Of a stretch of DNA of 64,000 nucleotides, positions 42,838-52,247 are shown in pieces. This DNA comes from Methylobacterium sp. 77 (GTDB lineage Bacteria; Pseudomonadota; Alphaproteobacteria; Rhizobiales; Beijerinckiaceae). Each line of letters opens with the position of its first letter. Position 1 is the stretch's first letter. Under the pieces are notes generated by a model. The model searched no databases. It was not told where the DNA came from and worked only from the letters and a program-made list of their open reading frames with translations. Made by a program: the position numbers and the translations under genes. The stretch spans positions 2,202,011-2,266,010 of the forward strand of contig NZ_KB910516.1 of the NCBI RefSeq assembly GCF_000372825.1. Direction: 5' to 3'.

Positions 42838-44184
42838 TCAGGCTCCGATGACGGTATCGACCAAGAGCTTGATGTTGAGAACGATGATGATGGCGGTGAT
42901 CACCCAGGCGAGGAACTTCAGCCAGGCCGGGATGACCAATGCTCCCATCTTTTCCTTGTCCGAGACGAAGCGGACGAGGGGAACGACGGCGAAGGGCAAT
43001 TGCATAGACAGGACGACCTGGCTCAGCACCAGCAGGCGCGCCGTACCGTCTTCCCCGTAAAGTGCCGTCACGATGACGACGGGAACGATGGCGATGCCGC
43101 GCGTGATCAGACGCCTCGCCCAGTCGGGAATGCGCAGGCGCAGGAAGCCTTCCATGACGATCTGGCCGGCCAGCGTCGCGGTCACGGTCGAGTTGAGACC
43201 CGAGGCGAGGAGGGCGACGGCGAACAGGGTTGACGCGATGCCGGCACCGAGGAGCGGTGACAGCAGCTCGTAGGCCTGCTCAATCTCCTGCACGTCGGTT
43301 CGCCCGGTGGAATGGAACACCGAGGCGGCCATGATCAGGATCGCTGCATTGACGAAGAGCGCCAGCATCAGGGCGATAGTCGAATCCGTCACCGCGAAAC
43401 GCAGAGCACCGCGGCGTCCCTCGTCGGTGCGGGGATAGGCCCGTGTCTGCACGATGGACGAGTGCAGATAGAGATTATGCGGCATCACTGTCGCGCCGAT
43501 GATGCCGATGGCGATGTAGAGTGCGGCTGGGTTGGTGACGATCTCGGTGGAGGGGATGAACCCCGCCAGCACCGCCTGGACGGGAGGTGCGGCGAGCGCG
43601 ATCTGAATGCCGAAGCACACGAAGATCACGAGAAGCAGCGCGATGACGAAGGCTTCGAGTGCCCTGAAGCCCCTCCGCATGAGAAGGAGGATCAGGAAGA
43701 CGTCGAGGGCCGTGATGATCGCTCCGACGATGAGCGGAATGCCGAAGAGCAGCTTGAGGGCGATGGCGGTGCCGATGACCTCGGCGAGATCGCAGGCGAT
43801 GATCGCCGCTTCGCACGCGATCCAAAGCGCGAGGCTCACGGGTCGGGGATAGTGATCTCGGCATGCCTGGGCGAGGTCGCGACCTGTGGCGATTCCGAGC
43901 CGCGCCGACAAAGCCTGCAGCACGATCGCCATCAGGTTGGAGAGCAGGATGACGGCAAGCAGCGTGTAACCGAACTGGGCACCTCCCGCGATGTCGGTCG
44001 CCCAATTGCCCGGGTCCATGTAGCCGACAGAGATCATGTAGCCTGGGCCGATGAAGGCCAGCAGCCGCCTCAGCCAGCTTCCGTGTGACAGCACCGGCAC
44101 GCTGGCGTTCATACGGCCGAGGCTCGGCTGTTCCTGGGTGTCGCGGCTGAAACGCCACGCCCGATCCTCGTTAAGCCTGTCCAT
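42838..44184 (-). CDS. mntH: Nramp-family manganese transporter MntH
   Basis: From ATG 44184 this is 448 residues with 11 predicted membrane helices. The Nramp metal-site motifs are [10 protein letters not shown] in helix 1 and [10 protein letters not shown] in helix 6. It is a proton-coupled Mn2+ (Fe2+) importer. The upstream region contains the TATAGCA palindrome. The neighbouring porin on the same strand carries the related operator. The longer frame from 44265 overlaps that operator and is less likely. Confidence 0.95.
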   Translation of the reverse strand: MDRLNEDRAWRFSRDTQEQPSLGRMNASVPVLSHGSWLRRLLAFIGPGYMISVGYMDPGNWATDIAGGAQFGYTLLAVILLSNLMAIVLQALSARLGIATGRDLAQACRDHYPRPVSLALWIACEAAIIACDLAEVIGTAIALKLLFGIPLIVGAIITALDVFLILLLMRRGFRALEAFVIALLLVIFVCFGIQIALAAPPVQAVLAGFIPSTEIVTNPAALYIAIGIIGATVMPHNLYLHSSIVQTRAYPRTDEGRRGALRFAVTDSTIALMLALFVNAAILIMAASVFHSTGRTDVQEIEQAYELLSPLLGAGIASTLFAVALLASGLNSTVTATLAGQIVMEGFLRLRIPDWARRLITRGIAIVPVVIVTALYGEDGTARLLVLSQVVLSMQLPFAVVPLVRFVSDKEKMGALVIPAWLKFLAWVITAIIIVLNIKLLVDTVIGA

Positions 44185-44535
44185 ATCTGGAAATCCGTCG
44201 ACCTTACCCGTGAGCGCTGCACTGCACGCGAGCTGGCGTATAGCATCTGCTATAATGGAAAACAAAGGCTAAGAGAGGCCTCACATGCGGTTGCGCTGTC
44301 GTCGCTCCGCTATCTGCCGAGTCTCCAATGCACCGCAGATCGGGTTTTGGCTGGGACGGCGAATCTTTTCGTTGCCGACACAGCGTCAGGCGGGTCCGGA
44401 CAACGACCTTGGATTGTGCCCGGTTGCCCACCGGACTCTTCTCCCTCGGTGGTCTACCCCGTTGCGAACCGCTTGTTTCGGGCTTTAGGCAGGACAGGCG
44501 TCCTGATGAAGGATCTCTAAAGGGTCGAGAAGACG
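44185..44535. other. intergenic region upstream of mntH
   Basis: This 351-nt gap carries the 16-bp mntH operator at 44239-44254. The remaining sequence faces the DUF2865 gene and has no supported ORF. Confidence 0.5.
44239..44254. promoter_or_regulatory. palindromic operator upstream of mntH
   Basis: TATAGCA-TC-TGCTATA is a perfect 7-bp inverted repeat, resembling DtxR/MntR-type boxes (ATAGCA...TGCTAT). It lies 54 nt before the mntH start. The regulator is not encoded in this window. Confidence 0.75.
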
Positions 44536-45555
44536 ATGCGGGTGAATGGCCCTATGGGAACGAGAAAGATTTCCACGGCGAACAGACGGGTCATCGCACC
44601 GTTGATGGCCGGGCTCATCCTTGGCGTCGGCGGCATCGTTGCCGGGGCGAGCCTGGTTCAGGCCTCGGAGCGGGGAGGCATCTTCGGCTTCTTCGAGGAG
44701 ATCTTTCGCGGGCCGGCCGTCCAGCCTCAGCCTGCGCCCATGCCGCGCCCGGCGAGACCCCGCTACGCCTCTCTCCCCAATGCGAGCCGCGTCACCGCTG
44801 CACAATCCTTCCGGCAGACGCCTCGTTTGGCCCGCGTCAAGCGGCCGGTCGCTGCGCGCTCGAGCCGTTCGGCGTCCGCTGCGCTGACGGCCTCAGCGCT
44901 CGGCACCCGTACCGTCTGCGTCCGGTCTTGCGACGGTTACCTGTTTCCGCTCGGGCGGCTGGCCTCACGTTCCGATATCCCCGTCCACGAGGCCGCCTGC
45001 GCGGCGGCTTGCCCGAATGCCGCCACCAACCTCTACACGCTCGGTGCGGACCAGAATGATCTCGACCGCGCGATCGGCCTCGACGGCCGGCCCTATCGTA
45101 CGCTCCGGGTAGCGAACCTCTACCGGACGAAGCGCGTCGACCAATGCTCGTGCCAGCCCGACGGCGTGGCGGCCACGCCGTTGCCGATCGAGCTCGATAT
45201 GACCGCGAGAGTCGGAGATGTGGTCGCCACGCCGTCGAGCGCCCGTGTCGTGGTCTCCACCCGGACCGGGGGGTTCAAGGTCGTGGATTTCCGCGAGGCC
45301 AGCATCCTGTCGCACCGTCAGCGTCGCAACATCGACCGCAAGATCGACGTCGTGCGGCGCGAGGCCGATGCCCGCGGCTCGGGCCGGGATATCCGTCAGG
45401 CTAGCCGGACGGTCGATCGCGCCCCGCGGATCCGGGTCGCGCAGATGGGCGACATCGAAGGAACCGGCGGTTTCGGCATCGTTCAGCGCAGCCAGGACAA
45501 CGAAGCGGGATTCTCTGTCGTTCGGGTCGTGGTGGCCTCGCCCTTCATCCGATGA
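44536..45555 (+). CDS. DUF2865 family exported protein
   Basis: This 339-residue protein has an N-terminal membrane or signal helix (APLMAGLILGVGGIVAGASLV) and the DUF2865 core: TVCVRSCDGYLFPLG, a cysteine-rich block (CAAACPNAATNLYTLG) and VDQCSCQP. The basic N-terminal linker is Pro/Arg/Ala-rich. It is a conserved Rhizobiales protein of unknown function, probably periplasmic. Confidence 0.9.
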   Translation: MRVNGPMGTRKISTANRRVIAPLMAGLILGVGGIVAGASLVQASERGGIFGFFEEIFRGPAVQPQPAPMPRPARPRYASLPNASRVTAAQSFRQTPRLARVKRPVAARSSRSASAALTASALGTRTVCVRSCDGYLFPLGRLASRSDIPVHEAACAAACPNAATNLYTLGADQNDLDRAIGLDGRPYRTLRVANLYRTKRVDQCSCQPDGVAATPLPIELDMTARVGDVVATPSSARVVVSTRTGGFKVVDFREASILSHRQRRNIDRKIDVVRREADARGSGRDIRQASRTVDRAPRIRVAQMGDIEGTGGFGIVQRSQDNEAGFSVVRVVVASPFIR

Positions 45556-45628
45556 TTGTGACGTCCGTTGTGGCATTCGGCATGATGGCGTAGGGGCGGA
45601 CGCGACAGCGAACGTTCCAGGTTAGCGC

Positions 45629-46564
45629 ATGACCAAGAGCAACGACGAAGGCGACACCGGGGTCGATCCGAATTTCGATTCTGCATCGCCCACGAACGGC
45701 GAGACGGTGAACCTCACGGCGTTGGTGAGACGACGGATCTGTCCCAACGCGAGTCCCTTCACGTCGAGCGGCACCTGCAGCTACATCGTCGGACGCGGCG
45801 AGGTCGCGATCATCGATCCAGGCCCCGCCGATCCGGCTCACGTCGCTGCGCTCATTGCCGCGATCGCCGGTGAGCGCCTCACAGCCATCGTCGTTACCCA
45901 CACCCATCGCGACCATTCTCCGGGCGCGCGGCTGCTCCAGGCGGAAACGGGCGCGCCCATCGTCGGCTGTGGTCCGCACCGTGCCGCGAGGCTCCTCGCG
46001 GAGGGCGAGTTCCCGCATCTCGACGCCAGCGCGGACCGCGACCACCGTCCCGACCGTCAGATGACGCAGGGAGACAGGCTGGAGGGACCCGGCTGGACGC
46101 TGGAGGCGGTGGAGACGCCCGGCCACACCATGAATCACCTCGCCTTCGCCATGCCCGAGGAGGCGACCCTGTTCTCGGGCGATCACGTGATGGCCTGGTC
46201 CACCACCATCGTGGCACCGCCCGACGGGTCGATGCGCGCCTATATGGCGTCGCTCGAGGCGCTGCGCGGGCGTGACGAGACGATCTACTGGCCGGGTCAC
46301 GGTGGCCCGGTGCGCGATCCGCGGCGGTTCGTGCGGGGCCTCGCTGCCCATCGGCGACAGCGTGAGAGCGCGATCCGCGCACGGATCGAGGCCGGAGACC
46401 GCGACATCCGCTCCATCGTCGGGGTCATCTATCAGGGGCTGAGTGCGGCCCTGCAGGGCGCTGCCGCGCTCTCGGTCTTCGCCCATCTGGAGGATCTGGT
46501 TGAGCGGGGAATCATCGTCACCGACGGTCCGCCGCGCCTCGACAGCATCTACGCGCCGGCCTGA
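45629..46564 (+). CDS. MBL-fold metallo-hydrolase (LACTB2-like)
   Basis: This 311-residue protein has the metallo-beta-lactamase motif THTHRDHSPG with HxHxDH, downstream metal ligands in GHTMNH and SGDHVM, and PGHGGPV near the C-terminus. A C-terminal winged-helix-like segment follows (LEDLVERGIIVTDGPPRL), as in LACTB2/glyoxalase-II-like hydrolases. Substrate uncertain (thioester or RNA). Confidence 0.92.
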   Translation: MTKSNDEGDTGVDPNFDSASPTNGETVNLTALVRRRICPNASPFTSSGTCSYIVGRGEVAIIDPGPADPAHVAALIAAIAGERLTAIVVTHTHRDHSPGARLLQAETGAPIVGCGPHRAARLLAEGEFPHLDASADRDHRPDRQMTQGDRLEGPGWTLEAVETPGHTMNHLAFAMPEEATLFSGDHVMAWSTTIVAPPDGSMRAYMASLEALRGRDETIYWPGHGGPVRDPRRFVRGLAAHRRQRESAIRARIEAGDRDIRSIVGVIYQGLSAALQGAAALSVFAHLEDLVERGIIVTDGPPRLDSIYAPA

Positions 46565-46568
46565 TCGC

Positions 46569-47438
46569 TCACTTGACGGCGATGGCGAGGTTGGCGACCT
46601 CGTCGAGATAGGCCCGGATGCTGTCGGCATTGGCGCCGAAATCGCGGTCGCCGATCCGGGAGGCCGAGCGGACATCGATCCGGGCTCCGTCCGCCCTCGG
46701 CCGGACCCGCACGGTGACGTCGTTGGCGAGGTTCAGGATGAGCCCGCGCGTCACCGCCTCGATCCGGCCGTTGCCGACCCTGCCGCCGGGGCGGATCGCT
46801 TCCACGATCTGCCATTTGCGGTTCACGGCGGCCTTGCGGGCGAGTTCGAACGCGGCGTTCGCGTCGAGGTCGAGGGTGAGCGGCGCGATCTGAAGATAGG
46901 TGGCGCGCTGCGCCGTCCGCGATTCCGGTCCGGGATCGGGAGGATAATGTCCTTCCCGGGCGGCGAAAGCAGCGTGCGAGCGCGAGAAAGCGGGCGGGTT
47001 GTCGGTATCGGTGGTGACATCGGCGATGGCCGGAAGGCGCAGGCTGCGGAAGCCGATGAAGGCGGGATAGCCGAGGAGGATCGCGGCGATGAGCAGGCCG
47101 GCGATCGCGCTTCCCAATCCGCGTGCGCCCTCACGCCAGACCCGAACGAATGCGAAGAGGGAGAAGGCGATCGCTATGACCGCCAGGACGAGGCCGGACC
47201 CCAGGGTCACCAGCGCGGGCCCCTCGTCCGCCCGCGGATCCCGCACCAGAACGAGCGCGAACAGGGTGACGAGGACGGACAGAATGGCGGTGCCGCGGGA
47301 GAGCGGGCCGGCGCGGGTGATGGGCTCCTCGATGAGCGAACGACGCATGAGACCAGTGAAATCGCTGTCCGGGAGATCGCTGCGCCATGGGGAAGTCGTA
47401 TCCGCGCGCTTGGGTCCGAGCTTTACCGGGCCTCGCAT
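46569..47438 (-). CDS. DUF1499 membrane protein
   Basis: This 289-residue protein has about three N-terminal membrane helices (ILSVLVTLFALVLV, SGLVLAVIAIAFSLFAFV, GLLIAAILLGYPAFIGF) and a soluble C-terminal DUF1499 domain (DVTTDTDNPPAF, RSASRIGDRDFGANADSIRA). Function unknown. It is convergent with the MBL gene. Confidence 0.87.
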   Translation of the reverse strand: MRGPVKLGPKRADTTSPWRSDLPDSDFTGLMRRSLIEEPITRAGPLSRGTAILSVLVTLFALVLVRDPRADEGPALVTLGSGLVLAVIAIAFSLFAFVRVWREGARGLGSAIAGLLIAAILLGYPAFIGFRSLRLPAIADVTTDTDNPPAFSRSHAAFAAREGHYPPDPGPESRTAQRATYLQIAPLTLDLDANAAFELARKAAVNRKWQIVEAIRPGGRVGNGRIEAVTRGLILNLANDVTVRVRPRADGARIDVRSASRIGDRDFGANADSIRAYLDEVANLAIAVK

Positions 47439-47503
47439 GCCGACGCCACCCGCGAGTTGCGGCGGGCTGTCGATGCGGCCCGGTTCTGCTATAGCGGCAT
47501 GAC

Positions 47504-47983
47504 ATGAGTCTAGACGCCGCGACCCGCCCCGACGTGACCGATGCGCAAGCGGGCGACCCGCTGCGGGTCTGGTTCCGTTTCATTCGCCTCAACCGGCGGG
47601 TAACGGGGGCGATGGCGGCGGAATTGCGCGGTCTCGGCCTCTCGATCCCGCAATTCGACGTGCTTTCGACGCTGACCGAGCGTGAAGGTCTGACGCAGCA
47701 GGATCTCGCCGCGCGGCTCTACGTGACCAAGGGCAACGTCTCCGGGCTGATCGACCGGCTGGTGGAGGCCGGCCTCGTCGAGCGTCATGCCATTCCCGGC
47801 GACCGGCGTTCGCATGCTCTACACCTCACGGCGGCGGGCATCGAGATCGCGGCGCGCGGAATCGCCGCGCAGACGGCCTATGTCGCGCGCACCCTCGGCA
47901 CCCTGCCGCAGGAGGACATCGCGGCCTTCGAACAGCTCGTTCTGAAGTGGCGCGATGTCGCCCGCGCCGAGTCGGGCGGCTGA
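47504..47983 (+). CDS. MarR family transcriptional regulator
   Basis: This 159-residue winged-helix protein has LSIPQFDVLSTLTEREGLTQ, the recognition region YVTKGNVSGLIDRLVEAGLV and the wing HAIPGDRRSHALHLT. It is transcribed away from the DUF1499 gene and is convergent with the amine oxidase gene. Target and ligand cannot be inferred. Confidence 0.93.
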   Translation: MSLDAATRPDVTDAQAGDPLRVWFRFIRLNRRVTGAMAAELRGLGLSIPQFDVLSTLTEREGLTQQDLAARLYVTKGNVSGLIDRLVEAGLVERHAIPGDRRSHALHLTAAGIEIAARGIAAQTAYVARTLGTLPQEDIAAFEQLVLKWRDVARAESGG

Positions 47984-48003
47984 TCGCCTTCGGTTTTTCC
48001 GCG

Positions 48004-49512
48004 TCAGAGACTCTGACGGATCACCGGGCGGCCTTCCGCCTGGACCAGCGGGTCGATTTGCCGGGCAGCGCGAAGACCGGCCTCGATCGCTCCCTCGACC
48101 CAGCCGGTCTTGAGGCTGGTGAAGTCGCCGGCGAAATGGATGCGGCCCTCGGGCTGGGTCCATTCCCGGATCATCCATCCGCCGCCGAGCGGCGGCGAGC
48201 CGAACGAGCCCTTGATCCAGGGCTGCTCGGTCCAGGCGAAGTCCTTCACCGTGATCACCTCGTCGAACAGGTCCGGCATGTCGGCGCGGAATTGGTCGAC
48301 CGTCACCTGAGCGCGCGTCTCGCGGGGGCGGGCCAGGATCGCCTCCGCATTCGCTCCGTTGAGGTAGAAGAAGACGTTTCCATGCGAGCCGGTCTCGTTG
48401 CCGGTGATGTCGATGACCCGCTCCCAGGGCCTGTCACCGCCGGCCATGGGCCAGCCATGGACGTTCTTGGAGAGCCATGAAGGCGTCCTGGTCTGGACGA
48501 TGACCTTCACGGTCTTGTCCCATTCCATCTCGGCAAACATCCGCCGCTTGCCCTCCGACCAGCCGGGTTTTACCTCGATATCGCCTAGGACGCTGAACGG
48601 GATCGTGGACACGATCGCATCGCCGCTGAAGTCGCGCCCGTCGCGAGTTCCGACACGGACGCCGCCGTCGGTCTGCTCGATGCTGACCACCTCGGCCTTG
48701 AGGACGACGTTCGTCGGGCCGATCGCCCCGGCGAGGGCCATCGGCAGGCGATTGTTGCCGCCTTCGATGCGGAACACGTTCTGGTCGCCGAAATGGTAGG
48801 CCAGGTCTGGGATGGCCCCCAGCGCCTGCGAGCGGCTGGTGAAGGTGCCGCCATGGGCGTCGAGGAGCTGGCAGAACGCGTCCGAGGCGCCGACGCCCTT
48901 CACGAGGTCGCCCACGGTGACGTTGTCATAGCGGGCCAGCGATTCCGGGTCGGGCCAGCGCGAATCGAGGACGGAATCGGTGTCGAGCCCGGCCCGGTAG
49001 AGATAGCGGTTGAGGCTGGTGGCGACGCTGACGTTGCGTTCCTCGCGGGAGACCGGCCAGGGCCAGTTGGCGAGATCGGCGCCCGTCCCGGTCTTGCCGC
49101 CCACGATGTAGCGGGGAAGGCCGTCATTCAGGCTGAGAAGGGGCAGGTTGAAGCGCCGCACGTAGCTCAGCACGTAGGGCATGTTGGACCTGAAGTGTCC
49201 TCCGCCGGCCTCGGTGAACTGCCCGTTCTTCAGCGGAAGCGAGTAGAGGCGACCGCCGATACGATCCTGGTACTCGATCACCGTGACGCGATGGCCTCTG
49301 CGCAGAAGAGCCAGGGCGGCCGTCAGACCTGACATGCCGGCGCCAAGGACGAGCACGTGTTTCGGCGCGTTGCCCGTCTGCGCGAGGGCCGGCGAGGCGA
49401 GGAAGGGGAGCGTGGCGGTGAGTGCGGTACCGGCGGCCCCGCGAAGAAGGTCACGTTTCGTCGGAGCATTCAATCCGGTGCCAAAGGAGCCGGTGCGATC
49501 GTGAGGAGGCAT
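48004..49512 (-). CDS. Tat-exported flavin amine oxidase
   Basis: This 502-residue flavoprotein has a twin-arginine-like leader (TKRDLLRGAAGTALTATL), FAD motif VLVLGAGMSGLTAALAL, IGGRLYSL and a C-terminal amine-oxidase block ending GRIHFAGDFTSLKTGWVEGA. It should oxidise a primary amine or amino acid (tryptophan 2-monooxygenase-like) in the periplasm. Tat prediction rests on KR rather than RR, so export is less certain. Confidence 0.88.
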   Translation of the reverse strand: MPPHDRTGSFGTGLNAPTKRDLLRGAAGTALTATLPFLASPALAQTGNAPKHVLVLGAGMSGLTAALALLRRGHRVTVIEYQDRIGGRLYSLPLKNGQFTEAGGGHFRSNMPYVLSYVRRFNLPLLSLNDGLPRYIVGGKTGTGADLANWPWPVSREERNVSVATSLNRYLYRAGLDTDSVLDSRWPDPESLARYDNVTVGDLVKGVGASDAFCQLLDAHGGTFTSRSQALGAIPDLAYHFGDQNVFRIEGGNNRLPMALAGAIGPTNVVLKAEVVSIEQTDGGVRVGTRDGRDFSGDAIVSTIPFSVLGDIEVKPGWSEGKRRMFAEMEWDKTVKVIVQTRTPSWLSKNVHGWPMAGGDRPWERVIDITGNETGSHGNVFFYLNGANAEAILARPRETRAQVTVDQFRADMPDLFDEVITVKDFAWTEQPWIKGSFGSPPLGGGWMIREWTQPEGRIHFAGDFTSLKTGWVEGAIEAGLRAARQIDPLVQAEGRPVIRQSL

Positions 49513-49713
49513 CGTCGGGAACTCACGCAGTCAAGCCGATGGTCGGGGAGGACGTTCGGGCGAAACATCAGGGCGCGACAGCGTCCTGCCGCCGGTGCCG
49601 ATGGGGCCGCATCGGCAAGGCCGGGCGCCCGGAAACGACAGCGGTGAATATGGCCCTTGCGGGTAAAAATTCCCCTTCCATCACGGTCGGCCGGATCGGT
49701 GAACGGCCTTCGC

Positions 49714-50487
49714 TCAACGTCCCGGCTGCCACCCGGCGGATCTCGCCTGCGCCCCATCCGCGATGTCATCGAGCAAGGCGGGAAGGTCACCGATCGATGC
49801 GATCACATGGTCGGCGAGCGGCGCCATGGCCTCGCGGGCGGCCTCCCCCATGGGCCCACTCATGACGGCGATGGTGATCGCGCCGGCCGCGCTCCCGGCG
49901 ACGAGGTCGTAGGGGGAATCACCGACCATGGCGAGGCGGTCCGGCGCGATGCCGAGATGGGCGGCGAAGGCGCTGACCATGCCGGGTTCCGGTTTGGCGC
50001 CATGCCCGGAATCGTAGCCCGCGACGTAGGTGAGGTGCGGGGTCAGACCCAAGGCCTCGCCCTGGGCCCGGGCCGAGGCCTCTGAATCGTTGGTGGCGAT
50101 GCCGAGGGCGTAGCCCGCATCGACAAGGGCTCGCGCCATCGCGGCCGGGTCGCCGATCGGACGGAGATGCCTCAGCCCTTCCTGCCGGAACAGCGAATCC
50201 ATCTCCCGATACAGCGCCGGCCCCGCCGGCCGGCCGAGAACCTTTGCCCAGAGCGGGCCATAGGCGGCCGACGAGCCGGCGATGAGGGGAGAGCTCGGCA
50301 GGAAGCGGCGCTCCTCCTCGACGTAATGGCTCACCGCCATCAGGTCTTCGAGGCGGGCGCGGTCGGATCCTGCCAGAATGTCCATCACCGCATAGGCGGC
50401 AGGCCCCCAGGTCCGGTCGAAATCGACGAGGGTGCCGTCCTTGTCGAACAGGATGCCGGCGAGGCGGTCAGGTCGGGTCGACGTCAC
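49714..50487 (-). CDS. HAD-family phosphatase (phosphoglycolate phosphatase-like)
   Basis: This 257-residue HAD hydrolase has motif I FDKDGTLVDFD, motif II IATNDSEA, and motif III/IV GAKPEPGM and GDSPYDLVAG. It resembles Gph-type phosphatases but the substrate is not readable. Its ATG overlaps the stop of the cysteine-cluster protein (ATGA). Confidence 0.9.
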   Translation of the reverse strand: MTSTRPDRLAGILFDKDGTLVDFDRTWGPAAYAVMDILAGSDRARLEDLMAVSHYVEEERRFLPSSPLIAGSSAAYGPLWAKVLGRPAGPALYREMDSLFRQEGLRHLRPIGDPAAMARALVDAGYALGIATNDSEASARAQGEALGLTPHLTYVAGYDSGHGAKPEPGMVSAFAAHLGIAPDRLAMVGDSPYDLVAGSAAGAITIAVMSGPMGEAAREAMAPLADHVIASIGDLPALLDDIADGAQARSAGWQPGR

Positions 50488-51023
50488 GTGCCGGCACTCA
50501 CCTTGACGACATCGAAGGCGCCCGCGCGCTCGCGCCGCACGATCCTGTCGCCGGGCTCGAACACGCCGAGGGCCACGTCACGGTCGGGCAGGATCACGGT
50601 GGTGGATTTGTTGAGATGGACGAGGACGAGCCGGTCCTGCGCCAGGGAGGCGGCGGCCCAGCGCCGCAACTGGCCGTGATAGGGCTCGCGCCGCCAGGCG
50701 TTCGGCTGGCCGGGATCGACCTGGACGTTCATGTTCTTGGTCACGGGATCGAGGGCGAGCACCATCTTGGCCCGCTCCGGCTTCCACTCGGCCCCGAGCC
50801 AGGCTTCCGTCATCCAGAGGCAGTGGAAGGCGCGGCAATGGTCCGGCCGCGTCGAATGGATGGCGCAGCCCCTCCCCTGTTGCGTGTGCCGGCACCATTG
50901 GCCGGCGACGCTTTCCACCGCCGGAACGTCGTAGACCTTGCAGCACAGGGTGCAGGTCCCGCACGAGCGCCCCGGCGCCGGATGAGCCACGAAGGTTGCG
51001 GGATCGAGCATGCGCGGGGACAT
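50484..51023 (-). CDS. YkgJ-type cysteine cluster protein
   Basis: From ATG 51023 this is about 179 residues (51011 is an alternative). Cysteine pairs CGTCTLCCK, WCRH, GCAIHSTRPDHC and FHC form the YkgJ zinc or iron-sulfur binding cluster. Function unknown. It is coupled to the HAD phosphatase through a 4-nt overlap. Confidence 0.87.
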   Translation of the reverse strand: MSPRMLDPATFVAHPAPGRSCGTCTLCCKVYDVPAVESVAGQWCRHTQQGRGCAIHSTRPDHCRAFHCLWMTEAWLGAEWKPERAKMVLALDPVTKNMNVQVDPGQPNAWRREPYHGQLRRWAAASLAQDRLVLVHLNKSTTVILPDRDVALGVFEPGDRIVRRERAGAFDVVKVSAGT

Positions 51024-51129
51024 TCGTGCGAATGGGAGGCGTGAGGTGTGTGGATCGATACCGGGTCGTGCCCCGGTTTGAAACCCGGAGCGGGACCGAT
51101 CCGCCGGATGGAGGTCCGCCCACGGAGTC

Positions 51130-51390
51130 TCATTCAACAGCAGCCCGTGTCGATAGGGCGGTGATGCGGTGTCTGCGACCGCTGTCACCATCCTGCAGAA
51201 CACACATATGCCCCTGCAACTGTAGTTCTATGCGATCCACTTGTTCGTCAGGCCGCGTCAAGGCGTCGGCGGCAAGGGATTGCGGCGCACGTTCGGTGTC
51301 ACCTACAAGTCCGGCCATATAGAGCAAACGTACCAAGGCGATGGCAAACGCCATCATAAGCGGTGGCATGGGAATGGCGTTCAAAGGCAC
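51130..51390 (-). CDS. small unknown protein with one hydrophobic helix
   Basis: This 86-residue frame has MPPLMMAFAIALVRLLYMAGLV as a membrane helix and a polar tail. Codon usage is mixed and no ribosome-binding site is convincing. It fills most of the gap between the cysteine-cluster gene and the tautomerase. Kept at low confidence. Confidence 0.35.
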   Translation of the reverse strand: MPLNAIPMPPLMMAFAIALVRLLYMAGLVGDTERAPQSLAADALTRPDEQVDRIELQLQGHMCVLQDGDSGRRHRITALSTRAAVE

Positions 51391-51608
51391 CGCAATGCCT
51401 CGTGCCCGACCTTTCGGTCGTCCTTGAGCTTACGTCCGGAACGGCTTGCGGCTGGGTTAGCCTAGGTCGGGGCTAGGCTCTGCGGCAAGCGCCGCTATGA
51501 GGTCTCTGGGGTTCGAGATCGCATTGACGTTCCAGTGGTGACCATTCAATGGATCTCACCCTCGGCCGTGGCTCGCTCCCAACGCGAAGCAGCCGCACGT
51601 CGTGGCCG

Positions 51609-51992
51609 TCAAGTCGCGTACTGGGCCTCGCCGTTGCCGAAGGACCAGTTCTCTTTCACGACCTCGACGAGATTAATGAAGACGTCCTCGCGGCGCAGTC
51701 CGAGACGCTCGTGCAGCCCATCGGCGACCTGCTTGTAGAAGTTGCGCTTCTGCTCGATCGAACGGCCGCTGTTGAGGGTGAGTTGGATCACGATGCAATC
51801 TGCCGTCCGCGCGATGCCGAGGTAGGTCGGGTCGACGATGAAGTTCTCGGGCGCGTGCTCGGTGATCGCCTGGAAGCGGTCGTCTTTCGGAGCGCCGAGT
51901 GCCGAGACGATAGCCTCGTAGACGACATCGCCGATCGTGCGGCGGTAGTCAGCGGACTTGCCCTGAACGAGATCGATGCGAGCGAAGGGCAT
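51609..51992 (-). CDS. tautomerase family protein (4-OT/MIF superfamily)
   Basis: This 127-residue protein starts MPFARIDLVQG, placing the catalytic Pro at residue 2, which fixes the start at 51992. It has the two-module beta-alpha-beta shape (DRFQAITEHAPENF, TLNSGRSIEQKRNFYKQVAD, DVFINLVEVVKENWSFGNG) of the roughly 127-residue MSAD-like subgroup. Substrate unknown. Confidence 0.92.
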   Translation of the reverse strand: MPFARIDLVQGKSADYRRTIGDVVYEAIVSALGAPKDDRFQAITEHAPENFIVDPTYLGIARTADCIVIQLTLNSGRSIEQKRNFYKQVADGLHERLGLRREDVFINLVEVVKENWSFGNGEAQYAT

Positions 51993-52247
51993 GTGCGTCT
52001 CCTGGTGCGGGCCGATTCCCGCTTCTTTGAAGGGAATGGGCACCCGGCGTCGGATGTCCACCATGGGCTGTCACGCATGGCGCAACAGAGCGGCCGGACG
52101 ACTGCTGCCCCCCTGGCCCGGCGCACCTCTCGCTCGACCGCACGCGCCGATGCCGGGACGGGTTTCTACCGGCCGCTCGGCTCGCTAGTGTGGCATCGCG
52201 TGAACACGGGGCCGAACCGGCCCGCTTCCACAGGTAACGGCAGGCCC

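Noticed and set aside
51549..52247. N-terminal extension of the class III aminotransferase reading frame
   Set aside because: It overlaps the tautomerase gene on the opposite strand and shares no homology; the family starts at about 52248.
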